From Brachionus rotundiformis (taxonomy: Eukaryota; Rotifera; Eurotatoria; Ploima; Brachionidae), in the NCBI GenBank assembly GCA_016802295.1, contig JAESIW010000200.1:1549210-1613209 (forward strand): 64,000 bases of DNA, given 5' to 3'. The notes beneath the pieces were generated by a model. It ran no database searches, was not told where the DNA came from, and saw nothing but the letters and a program-made list of their open reading frames with translations. Below are positions 48,050 to 58,752 of the stretch, in pieces. The translations under genes and the position numbers were made by a program. Position 1 is the first letter of the stretch; each line of letters begins with the position of its first letter.

Positions 48050-48890
48050 ATTGAAGAACTCTATTAGGTATTTGCATTCTTTTCATTCTAAGTACATGTG
48101 AAAGCCACCGCAGTCTCTTATTCTTGACACATTTATTCATTGCCTCTGACTTTATTTTTCTGTATAGCTCATCGTTCGACGGTATTTAAGACTACCAATG
48201 TGGAGAGTGTTCAGGCTTCTTTTATCTAACTCAAACACTTCTTGACATTCACTTCTGTTTATCAGTGTAACTTTCACTACTGTGTTGTATATCTTGATAT
48301 TTGCTTCCTTTCTGTGTGATTTCCACACCTGTTTCAGTCTGAAAAATGCTTCTTTTGATTTTGAAAATCTATTATTAATGTCTTTAGCGTTCCCATGTTT
48401 TAACTGATAATGCTTCTTTACAATGTGAATTCATTCACACACTCAATGTTTGGGCCATCAATGGTAACCAGAGCTTCCAACTTGATGCGTAAACACATGA
48501 CTACAACATTTTCTCTTTAGGGAAGCAAACTGTATTCTTTGTTTAGAAACTTACTGTATTTGGATCCCAGTTGGTCTGATGTTTTTTACCAAATCCTGCG
48601 TTTTCATATGCATATCCATTTTTCTATTTAACATTAGCACCATATTTGATAACTTCTGTAAAGTCAAGATCTCCAGGCTTTGTTGTCAACTCCCACTGTA
48701 TAGCCCTCGAAATTGAGGTAGTTTTCCTCATTACATAATCAATCATAATTAGGAAAAGTGTCAGAGAGAGAAAACATCCTTGTCTGACTCCTTTGAAGCT
48801 CTCAGATTGTCCTATTTCTAGAATTACGCTACACTCAAATCTCTCATCGAAGAGTTTTATAAATTCAACTATCTTCTCTGGTAGATCATT
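48050..48890 (-). mobile_element. LINE fragment, same family as 2480 and 12790
   Basis: Minus-strand frames, multiply interrupted, include a GVRQGC-type reverse-transcriptase motif with LFLIMIDYVMRKTT (48700-48850), IQWELTTKPGDLDF (about 48650-48710) and a terminal RWLxHVLRMKRM-like block (about 48065-48130). This is the longest of the three relics. No intact ORF. Confidence 0.78.
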
Positions 48891-49269
48891 ATTTTTTAAT
48901 ATGACCCAACGGGTTTGTAATCGGTATACGATTATAATATTAGCAAAAATTTATTTGAATTTTATTTTAATATTTTTAGTAGTTTATTCTATAAGAAAAC
49001 AATAACATTTTTTATTTTAAAGTTTTTTTTACTTTAATTAATTGATCAAAAACTTAATATATTGATTTGTAAATTTTGAAAAAACTTGAAAATAAAGAAG
49101 TTAAAGAAATCAACAAAATAAGTTAAGTCATGCACGCAATTTGCTTTTATTCATCTATTTCAGATCTTTTTAAACTGTTCTGTTCTAGATCAACGTGTAC
49201 AGAATAAAGCAAATAAATAATAATTAAATAATGATCTATGATTATTTATTTATTTAAATATTTTTTGAG

Positions 49270-49610
49270 GAAGTCCTCAGGCCACTCATAATGGATCATA
49301 GTCCTTCTTTTTAGCCTAACGTTTAAAATATTGAATTAAATATTAAAAAAGGAGAAACTTTATGTATATATCAGAGCACAAAAATGATTATAGCAGGATA
49401 AAACAATATTAATTTAATTTATAAAGTATTAAGTTGATAGGTAAAATATAGGTTATACGATTTACTAGATAATAATTTTTTTAAATTTTCAAATAAGTTG
49501 TTGAACTTTTTGTTTGGAACAGGAGTGTTTGTCAGGTAGTCATTTAAATCTTCTAATAGTTGCTGGTGATCCACTCGTTTTTGTAGGAATTTATCTTACA
49601 TGATCTATGA
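49270..49610 (-). other. Possible coding relic of unknown family, minus strand
   Basis: On the minus strand a frame reads DKFLQKRVDHQQLLEDLNDY then LTNTPVPNKKFNNLFENLKK and ends at a TAA near 49429. Lower down (about 49265-49310) another frame gives RRTMIHYEWPEDFLKKY. The composition looks protein-like, but there is no start, no domain and no support beyond openness. It may be transposon debris or an unannotated last exon. Confidence 0.25.
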
Positions 49611-49681
49611 TTAAAGTTTAATTATTATCACATTTTAAATTTATTTTCAAACTTTTTTTTTGATAATTTTTTATTTATTAG

Positions 49682-51366
49682 TTAAGAAATCGAATAAATT
49701 AGACAAAAAAATAAGCTCAATTCAAAACTTGAAAATAAACACAGCTAAGAAAAAAAGGAGATTTTCATCCGGTTCTTTACACGAGACATATAAACATCAG
49801 AAAGGTTCTAATTTGGTCAAATGTTTTCAAAAAATCGAAAATGAACACTTAATTAGCCATTACTGGGATAAAAAATTTGAATCTAAAAGGATAATATCTT
49901 TATCTGATTCAAATTTATTGATATACAATAAGAATTTTGGATCAGAAGAGAATGAAAATTTGAAATCATTTTTTGAATTCACTGAATCAGACTCAAGTGC
50001 TAAGTCTTTTTGGATAGATAGTGGGAAAACGCAGCTTGGTCTCAGAATTGATAGGTAAATAAAATCCAAAGCATTTTTGATATATTTTTTTCAAACCAAA
50101 TTTCTAATTAAGATTCATCAGAAGATACAAAAAGTTATACAAACAAAAAAAGTATCTGATTTTTTTCATAATTGTTCTACTTTTTTTCACAACTGTTTCA
50201 TTTTTGATTATTTTTCTTCTACTCTTACTCGGTAAATAGGCACCCTTACCAAAAAATCAAATTAAAATTATTTATTGATCTATTTTTAGGACCCAGTTCC
50301 CAATATTACATAATAAATAATTTAGAATCAAATGCTACAAATATTCTATCAACAAGAATAGCATCTTTGGCCACTCAATCAAGTTCTGAAAATGACAAAA
50401 CTGTAAAAAAGCCAGGTCTAGTAGGAGATTATTGTATTAAAATAACAGGTGACTGTTCCAAATATATGGAATGCAAAAGACAAAATGGTTTGCGTTCAAA
50501 TTTTAGCACATGCCAATGTATTGATGGTTATGTTACTCATTTAGATAGAACTTGCAGTAAATTTTTAAATTTTTGTCTATAGAATATCCAAATACTATGA
50601 TAATTATTTGAAAGAGGGTCTAATAAAATCCTTTTGTGATGACGAGTTTGATTGCTGGAAAAATTTAGTATGCAGCAAAAAACAAAATAGATGCATGTGC
50701 AAAGATGACTACCTTCCCAAACCAGATGGAACATGCTGTAAATAAATAATCAAAATAATTTTTACTATTATTTATTTTTAGTCGGTAAATATAATTCAAC
50801 ATGTGAAACTGATAAAGATTGCCTAAAAAATGGTGAGTGCACAACAATTAATTGGAGCAGAAATGAGAAAGCTTGTCGCTGCAGCTCGAAAGAAAAAACC
50901 TTTTATAATCCTGAATATGAACCTTACAGACAATGCAGTATTTTGATAAAATAGACATCCTATATTTTTAATGAGTACTTTTCCAAGGGTTATTGGTCGG
51001 TGCTCGTTGTAATGATGACCAAGACTGCGTGGAAAATGCTCGATGCAACAAATATTGCTCTTGTAAGGAAACCGACTTATTTTTTGAGACTGAAAATTTT
51101 TTTTGTGGTAAGAAATTTGCATCTAATTTAGATAAAGAATAATTTAAAAGCTATTAACAAATTTACATAATTTTATCTTATGATTTTCAGAAGATGCTTG
51201 TCGTTCAGTGAAAATAAGAAAAAATTCAAAGATGAACAAATATCCTCATCCACGAAAATGTGGATATTATTACACATGTTCGCCAAGAGATTTAGACTTG
51301 TGTCCATCTAGATATTCATTCGATTTCGATAAACAATCATGCAATTCATCAATTTTGTGTCATTAA
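49682..51366 (+). CDS. Single-pass membrane protein with EB/EGF-like modules and C-terminal CBM14
   Basis: Exons 49682..50054, 50113..50231, 50290..50556, 50583..50737, 50782..50937, 50988..51107 and 51191..51366; a first exon with the ATG is not found. Order: cytoplasmic, Ser/Lys-rich region; one TM (LIFFIIVLLFFTTVSFLIIF) preceded by basic residues, so type II; then four Cys-rich EB/EGF-like modules, each on its own exon and ending near a splice site (for example CDDEFDCW, CMCKDDYLPKPDGTC, CETDKDCLKNGEC, CNDDQDCVENARC); finally a peritrophin-type CBM14 (RKCGYYYTCSPRDLDLC) for chitin binding. Inference: it anchors cells to a chitinous matrix. Odd: the 50556/50583 junction implies a 26-nt intron and is out of phase by one, while the other junctions from exon 2 on are phase 1. 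A one-base assembly error or a real lesion is likely. Confidence 0.72.
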
Positions 51367-51886
51367 AGACTTATTATATTGGAAATTTGTTACATAATCA
51401 AATAAATTTAAACAATACTAAATAAAACTTTACAAAGTAGTCTAAAAAGGTCTAAAATATTAAATCAGAAAATTAAAATTTTCTTAATAAAAAAAAAATT
51501 CTACAATAAATAAATAAATAATAAATTATTTTTTTGCTTGTATTAATTTGGGCCTTAAATAATATTCGTTTATGATTATTTTGAATTTCAAAAAAAAAAC
51601 TAAAATTAAAATTTATTTATCTTTATTAATCAATAATTTTATAATTGTTCCTTATAAAATTGCCTTTAATTAGGAAACACTGAAAAAATTGAAAAAAGTT
51701 AGATATTAATTTTACATTTTGACATTCTAAAGTAATTAAACTCAGACAGCCTAATTAATATTCAATTTAAAAATTTCTTCTATTAACAAAATAATATTCT
51801 CAACGCAAGATAGATAATAAATTTTTGTAATTATTTTATAATATTTTAGGTACTCATTAGTTTTAAATATAAGTTTAAATTTTAAA
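51367..51886. other. Intergenic spacer
   Basis: About 520 bp of AT-rich sequence between two plus-strand genes. An aataaa at about 51403 may end the upstream transcript. No other feature. Confidence 0.45.
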
Positions 51887-53368
51887 ATGATTTCAAAATA
51901 TATTATTCGTTTTCTGTCATTCTTAATATTTTTACAAATATTTTTAGGACTGATCCAAGAATGGAATCATAAACCAAAAAAACTAAATTTTTTTATGTCC
52001 AAGACTGAAAAAAATCTAATAAATAACTATTGTTATTTATATAGTGATTGGGTTGTAATGGATGACTTGTATTTTTTTCGTAAGCCAAGCGCATTTTTTT
52101 TTATTGACGAATTCTTAATTGTTTTGTCGTATATTTATCCACCAAATGTTGATCCATTTTTTAAATATTCTCTTCACCAGTTATCAAATGGCAATGCCAA
52201 TTTTAAAATAAATTCCACCGAAACAATCGACTTACGAAATGAGATAATTAATGGAAGTTTCAGATTGAGCAGGACATTTATCATGCTTGATAAGGAACAG
52301 TCATTTGACAGAAATGTTACTTATTTATTGAATATAGAAAAAAGTGGCTCAACTGCGATCTTGGTTCTTCGTAATAAGCTATTGAGAAATGATAAAATAA
52401 CAAAAAAAAACATCGCAATATGCACTAAGCTTTTATTCAATAACTCAAATAGATATGATGAATACCGTAAGTGGATCAAAACAAACAGTCTGTTAGGTGT
52501 CGACCATATTCAAGGATACAAATTTCCAGGCGAATTTGAAGGAGTGTTCAAGTCAATTACTATAAAGAATGTTAATTGTGTTCCAAATTTATTTAAAAAT
52601 GAACAAATTGAACTATCTGATCTGAATTTTTTCTTCCACGATGCCAATGTTTCGGAATTTTATGTCAAAATGGATTTAATTAATTTACTTTTGGTTAATG
52701 AATGCTTTTTGGAAAATATTGATAAGTATAAATATGTCATGATTACTGATACTGACGAAATACTTTTTCCCAGGTTTAATTTTTCTTTTGACTTGGATAT
52801 TACTAAACGAAATCCAAACTATAATGTCGGCAAATATTTAAACGGATTCGAATGGAAAAATATAACAAATTTTTATTTTAAACAATTAACTACTTTATCA
52901 CCTTCGACAATAGAGCAATTATGTTCATATATTAGAAAAAATGTCACCAAAGTTTTTACCATATCTCATGATGATATCAAAATCAAGTTTCATATAAAAA
53001 GTCTTTACCAAAGACGATATGGTCTACGTATATGTAAAATATATAACAAATTAGTAAAATCACGTTATCTTAACTCAAGTATCGGAAAATTCTTTATGAT
53101 GAAAACAGAGAAAAATGGCAAAAGTGTTTATAATACTGACTATATCGTCACCTTCAGGTCACATTTTGGTGGACATTTTTATCAATTTAACTCAACAACT
53201 AATTTATACGTGAATAAATTGAAACGAAAAAGTGTTTTTTATCATAAAGGTTTTATTTCACATTTCAGACCATCATGTCCATCTTTGGAAAAAAAAATAT
53301 TCTATCCCTCAAACATATTTTTTGATAGACTTTTTTATGAATTTTATTCAAAATTTTTTAAATCATAA
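51887..53368 (+). CDS. GT92-family glycosyltransferase (493 aa), paralogue
   Basis: Golgi type II glycosyltransferase, GT92/DUF23. Single exon. Seen: N-terminal anchor (IIRFLSFLIFLQIFLGLI), then ICTKLLFNNSNRYDEY, LLGVDHIQGYKFPGEFEG, NECFLENIDKYKYVMITDTD (DxD), RRYGLRICKIY and C-terminal SHFRPSCPSLEKK. Partner copy at 37575-39053 (-). Codons for LLRNDKI..CVPN are nearly identical between the two genes, while the N- and C-terminal thirds differ strongly. The last 177 bp (from 53192) are the first part of a 2,338-bp tandem duplication, and 53093-53362 is repeated without change at 58181-58450. Confidence 0.88.
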   Translation: MISKYIIRFLSFLIFLQIFLGLIQEWNHKPKKLNFFMSKTEKNLINNYCYLYSDWVVMDDLYFFRKPSAFFFIDEFLIVLSYIYPPNVDPFFKYSLHQLSNGNANFKINSTETIDLRNEIINGSFRLSRTFIMLDKEQSFDRNVTYLLNIEKSGSTAILVLRNKLLRNDKITKKNIAICTKLLFNNSNRYDEYRKWIKTNSLLGVDHIQGYKFPGEFEGVFKSITIKNVNCVPNLFKNEQIELSDLNFFFHDANVSEFYVKMDLINLLLVNECFLENIDKYKYVMITDTDEILFPRFNFSFDLDITKRNPNYNVGKYLNGFEWKNITNFYFKQLTTLSPSTIEQLCSYIRKNVTKVFTISHDDIKIKFHIKSLYQRRYGLRICKIYNKLVKSRYLNSSIGKFFMMKTEKNGKSVYNTDYIVTFRSHFGGHFYQFNSTTNLYVNKLKRKSVFYHKGFISHFRPSCPSLEKKIFYPSNIFFDRLFYEFYSKFFKS

Positions 53369-54342
53369 TTGTTTATTTTCAAATAAAGTAATTTATTCGA
53401 ATGTCGGAGCTATTCTTATATAAAATTATTTAGGATATTCTTTTAATAAATTAAATTTTATTTTTTAATTTTGAGCAAGATTGAACAAAATGAAAATGAG
53501 CAAAATTTTTACTTTGCCCAAGCTGTTGAATAAATTATAAAACCATTATTAATAAATAAATTTAATAAAATAAAGTTCTACGAATTTTTACATTGAAATT
53601 TTTCATTTTTTATATTAAGATTTTTTATCTCAAAAAAATAATTCTTTACGAAATTTTGCCTAAAATTACATAATTTATCTTTTGTAGGAAAATTAACTTC
53701 CTATATTAAATTCAACTTTTTAACGTAAAATTAATTTAATTAACGTAAAATATCGTCAGATCCTCGTAGCAAATCAGCGCTGTATATGTTTTTCACAATG
53801 GAAATTTACACTAATTAAATATTATTAACTTTTCATTTTGAAAATACAAATTTTACTAAAAAAATAATTTTAACAAATTTTCATTTTATGTTTGTATTAA
53901 AGATAACGAGAAATAAAAAAAGTAATTTATACTTAAACTAATTATTTAATTTAAATAATAAAATTTGACTTTTTTTAGAAAAAGCTTCAAAGATAAAAAA
54001 TTAAAAATTGAATAAAATAAAAATTACTACTTTCTTCAGCTTTTTTTTATTTTTCCTAATTTTTTTTGTTTCACAACTAATTTTTCATATTATTAGGGAA
54101 ATAATTTTAATCAGAAGAATTATACATTTATGCTCTGATTATTTTTTTAAAAAACATTTGTTTTTGGACAAAAATTTTAACACTTTTTACTTATTATAAT
54201 TTATTCATTCATTTATTTTTTGAAAATTAATATATATATTTTTTTTTTCTAAGGAGGAGTTACTTTTTAAGTTTAAATTTGTATTTCTTATAATAATTAT
54301 TTAGATCATTTTTTGAATTCTAAGGCTAATTTTTTTATTTAG

Positions 54343-54636
54343 ATGGAAAATGAAGCTTTAATAAATGCACTTAACCGCCTAAGCATCCAACTCAATTCTC
54401 GGCTTGATGCAATCGATTCTCGGCTTGATGCAATCGATTCTCGGCTTGACAATTTGGAGAATAGGGTTCAAAACTTAGAAAACCAAGCCCCTAACATTTT
54501 CCCTGAAATTGGACTCAATCATATTAATCAAATTTTAAACGATGGTCAACATATTACACATAATGGTAACAAAATTAAACAAAACTATTTGAAAATTTTA
54601 TTTTTTTATTATTTTTTATTTTTTTTTAAAAACTAA
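54343..54636 (+). CDS. Small coiled-coil ORF with heptad repeats (97 aa), copy 1
   Basis: Starts MENEALINALNRLSIQLN, then a 21-bp DNA repeat encoding SRLDAID-SRLDAID-SRLDNLE, a textbook coiled coil (residues ~18-47). It then runs NIFPEIGLNHINQILNDG and becomes an AT-rich, unlikely C-terminal tail (ILFFYYFLFFFKN), suggesting it really splices after HNG at a gt near 54564. A downstream open stretch, 54937-55104 after tctaacag, reads NEQTYRNIAQQMQRISYCWE and could be a later exon, but no joint with correct phase is found. Family unknown. Repeated exactly at 56681. Confidence 0.5.
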   Translation: MENEALINALNRLSIQLNSRLDAIDSRLDAIDSRLDNLENRVQNLENQAPNIFPEIGLNHINQILNDGQHITHNGNKIKQNYLKILFFYYFLFFFKN

Positions 54637-55569
54637 TTTTATTTTTTAATTATTTGTTTTAAAAAAAGTCTTGTTTTATTAACTTTTTTAATTTAAATAA
54701 AAATTAATAATTTTAATTAATTTTTTAATTAATTTTTTTTAAGGACCAGGTATTGATCTATAGAGGAATTTTGAATCTGTAAAAAAATTTAAATCAAAAT
54801 GACAAAAATTATTCATTAATTCAATCTAAATAAATAAAATATTTTGTATTTTTTTAAATTCTCTTTATTAATTTTTTTGGCTTTTTTATGTGAGAATATT
54901 AAATTTTTAAATTAAATTGTTTGCTTTTTCTAACAGCACAATTTTAATGAACAAACTTATAGAAATATTGCCCAACAAATGCAGCGTATTAGCTATTGTT
55001 GGGAGTCGACTGGTTTCCAAATTTTTCCAACTCTTCTATTAGCAAAGACGCTGGAATGGTCCATAATGTCTAGGACAAACAGCATAATTGATTGTGCATT
55101 CTAATTTATTGTCAAATCGAATTTGACCACATCAAGCTCTCACTATAAGATTTTGAACAAAAGTTATCTTCTATTTTAGATTAAACTTAAGCCTTACCAA
55201 CCATGCTGTTCAATGGGTACAATTAAACTGAATTTCTTCTTGTTTAAAACTTAATTTAAAGCATAATAAGGATTTAACTTAGCACTTCTTTGAATTTTTC
55301 CAGATGGACTTCTTATTCTATGTCCATACAAAATGATGATGTAGCTGTAATTTTAATATGTAATTCTACATGAAAATTTGGAATTAATTGTCTTCATTAG
55401 TATTCTGTTTACACTTAGCAAATTGTGTATTCGATAGATAATTATCTTACATCCCAAATATTTGATGCTGATAAACTATTAAGTCCATCAGATTCAACAA
55501 CTAGTAAATGAAAAAGATCCTTAACCATGTCAACAACTAATTTATACGTGAATAAATTGAAACGAAAAA

Positions 55570-55704
55570 GTGTTTTTTATCATAAAGGTTTTATTTCACA
55601 TTTCAGACCATCATGTCCATCTTTGGAAAAAAAAATATTCTATCCCTCAAACATATTTTTTGATAGACTTTTTTATGAATTTTATTCAAAATTTTTTAAA
55701 TCAT
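55570..55704 (+). pseudogene. GT92 3' fragment in the second duplication copy
   Basis: 55530-55706 repeats the last 177 bp of the GT92 gene (KGFISHFRPSCPSLEKK region) without any upstream coding sequence. A by-product of the tandem duplication; no promoter or start of its own. Confidence 0.9.
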
Positions 55705-56680
55705 AATTGTTTATTTTCAAATAAAGTAATTTATTCGAATGTCGGAGCTATTCTTATATAAAATTATTTAGGATATTCTTTTAATAAATTAAATTTTATT
55801 TTTTAATTTTGAGCAAGATTGAACAAAATGAAAATGAGCAAAATTTTTACTTTGCCCAAGCTGTTGAATAAATTATAAAACCATTATTAATAAATAAATT
55901 TAATAAAATAAAGTTCTACGAATTTTTACATTGAAATTTTTCATTTTTTATATTAAGATTTTTTATCTCAAAAAAATAATTCTTTACGAAATTTTGCCTA
56001 AAATTACATAATTTATCTTTTGTAGGAAAATTAACTTCCTATATTAAATTCAACTTTTTAACGTAAAATTAATTTAATTAACGTAAAATATCGTCAGATC
56101 CTCGTAGCAAATCAGCGCTGTATATGTTTTTCACAATGGAAATTTACACTAATTAAATATTATTAACTTTTCATTTTGAAAATACAAATTTTACTAAAAA
56201 AATAATTTTAACAAATTTTCATTTTATGTTTGTATTAAAGATAACGAGAAATAAAAAAAGTAATTTATACTTAAACTAATTATTTAATTTAAATAATAAA
56301 ATTTGACTTTTTTTAGAAAAAGCTTCAAAGATAAAAAATTAAAAATTGAATAAAATAAAAATTACTACTTTCTTCAGCTTTTTTTTATTTTTCCTAATTT
56401 TTTTTGTTTCACAACTAATTTTTCATATTATTAGGGAAATAATTTTAATCAGAAGAATTATACATTTATGCTCTGATTATTTTTTTAAAAAACATTTGTT
56501 TTTGGACAAAAATTTTAACACTTTTTACTTATTATAATTTATTCATTCATTTATTTTTTGAAAATTAATATATATATTTTTTTTTTCTAAGGAGGAGTTA
56601 CTTTTTAAGTTTAAATTTGTATTTCTTATAATAATTATTTAGATCATTTTTTGAATTCTAAGGCTAATTTTTTTATTTAG

Positions 56681-56974
56681 ATGGAAAATGAAGCTTTAAT
56701 AAATGCACTTAACCGCCTAAGCATCCAACTCAATTCTCGGCTTGATGCAATCGATTCTCGGCTTGATGCAATCGATTCTCGGCTTGACAATTTGGAGAAT
56801 AGGGTTCAAAACTTAGAAAACCAAGCCCCTAACATTTTCCCTGAAATTGGACTCAATCATATTAATCAAATTTTAAACGATGGTCAACATATTACACATA
56901 ATGGTAACAAAATTAAACAAAACTATTTGAAAATTTTATTTTTTTATTATTTTTTATTTTTTTTTAAAAACTAA
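56681..56974 (+). CDS. Small coiled-coil ORF with heptad repeats, copy 2
   Basis: Exact copy of the 54343-54636 ORF, 2,338 bp downstream, with the same 21-bp heptad DNA repeat. The candidate downstream exon is at 57275-57442. Confidence 0.5.
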   Translation: MENEALINALNRLSIQLNSRLDAIDSRLDAIDSRLDNLENRVQNLENQAPNIFPEIGLNHINQILNDGQHITHNGNKIKQNYLKILFFYYFLFFFKN

Positions 56975-58177
56975 TTTTATTTTTTAATTATTTGTTTTAA
57001 AAAAAGTCTTGTTTTATTAACTTTTTTAATTTAAATAAAAATTAATAATTTTAATTAATTTTTTAATTAATTTTTTTTAAGGACCAGGTATTGATCTATA
57101 GAGGAATTTTGAATCTGTAAAAAAATTTAAATCAAAATGACAAAAATTATTCATTAATTCAATCTAAATAAATAAAATATTTTGTATTTTTTTAAATTCT
57201 CTTTATTAATTTTTTTGGCTTTTTTATGTGAGAATATTAAATTTTTAAATTAAATTGTTTGCTTTTTCTAACAGCACAATTTTAATGAACAAACTTATAG
57301 AAATATTGCCCAACAAATGCAGCGTATTAGCTATTGTTGGGAGTCGACTGGTTTCCAAATTTTTCCAACTCTTCTATTAGCAAAGACGCTGGAATGGTCC
57401 ATAATGTCTAGGACAAACAGCATAATTGATTGTGCATTCTAATTTATTGTCAAATCGAATTTGACCACATCAAGCTCTCACTATAAGATTTTGAACAAAA
57501 GTTATCTTCTATTTTAGATTAAACTTAAGCCTTACCAACCATGCTGTTCAATGGGTACAATTAAACTGAATTTCTTCTTGTTTAAAACTTAATTTAAAGC
57601 ATAATAAGGATTTAACTTAGCACTTCTTTGAATTTTTCCAGATGGACTTCTTATTCTATGTCCATACAAAATGATGATGTAGCTGTAATTTTAATATGTA
57701 ATTCTACATGAAAATTTGGAATTAATTGTCTTCATTAGTATTCTGTTTACACTTAGCAAATTGTGTATTCGATAGATAATTATCTTACATCCCAAATATT
57801 TGATGCTGATAAACTATTAAGTCCATCAGATTCAACAACTAGTAAATGAAAAAGATCCTTAACCATGTCGGAACAATCTTTCTGTTAAAGTGACTTGAAT
57901 TTTCTAGAAGGTTCTGATTCTTGATTAACACCTTGATTATATTCACTCTCTTTGGGAAAATATTCTACATAAACATCATAAAATATTTAGGATTCAATTA
58001 ATATTCAGTTTTTTTAGATTTTAATGTTTCTTCGGAAGTAAACCTGTTGCAAAACGTTGATTCAAAATTACTTCCTTTTCTAGTATTAATTTCTACTTAA
58101 ATGTGTATTTTTCCTAAAGAAATTTATCTACAATCTCTTTATTTTACAAATCTAATCCAGTTTTCGAAGTATCTGTT

Positions 58178-58549
58178 ATGTTTATGATGAAAACAGAGAA
58201 AAATGGCAAAAGTGTTTATAATACTGACTATATCGTCACCTTCAGGTCACATTTTGGTGGACATTTTTATCAATTTAACTCAACAACTAATTTATACGTG
58301 AATAAATTGAAACGAAAAAGTGTTTTTTATCATAAAGGTTTTATTTCACATTTCAGACCATCATGTCCATCTTTGGAAAAAAAAATATTCTATCCCTCAA
58401 ACATATTTTTTGATAGACTTTTTTATGAATTTTATTCAAAATTTTTTAAAATGATAAAATTAAAGATATATATATTTGTCAAAATTTTAAACCATATTAA
58501 TTTAATTAACAATTTAAAATCTAATAAAAATGTAAAACAAAAAGTTTAA
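58178..58549 (+). pseudogene. Truncated GT92 copy with a different C-terminal tail
   Basis: 58181-58450 is identical to 53093-53362 of the GT92 gene (from FMMKTEKNGKSVYNTDY to YEFYSKFFK). It then diverges, giving an alternative tail (MIKLKIYIFVKILNHINLIN...) and a stop at 58549. The N-terminal anchor and DxD catalytic core are absent upstream, so it cannot be a working enzyme. Downstream, 58670-58880 is diverged but recognisably similar to about 53810-54025. Confidence 0.8.
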
Positions 58550-58752
58550 ATAAATCATCTAACAGTATTATAACAATAATTTTTGTTTGATTAGAAATAA
58601 TATTAACCACTATTTAAACATAAATTTTTTAAGATATTAATCTGATCATTTATTTTAATTATTCATTTATAGAAATTTGCACTTTTTAAATATTATTATC
58701 GTTTCGTTTTGAAATTAAAAATTTTACTAATTATTGTCATATTATATTTTTT

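Larger units (their letters stand above)
53192..57867. repeat. Perfect tandem duplication, 2 x 2,338 bp
   Basis: Copy 1 is 53192-55529 and copy 2 is 55530-57867. By eye I find no difference. Each unit starts inside the 3' end of the GT92 coding sequence (tcaacaactaatttatacg), includes the spacer, the heptad-repeat ORF and a decayed region, and ends ...ccttaaccatg. The junction shares a single t. The left edge (in a gene) and right edge have no repeats of their own, so it looks like a simple segmental duplication or an assembly duplication. Confidence 0.95.

Noticed and set aside
54008..54199. 63-aa Phe/Ile-rich open frame (also at 56346-56537)
   Set aside because: Starts from a non-ATG codon and is hydrophobic only because it is poly-T/A DNA; present twice because of the duplication.
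53192..57867. Transposon with terminal repeats
   Set aside because: The unit has no terminal inverted or long direct repeats, and its left edge lies inside a coding sequence; a plain tandem duplication explains it.
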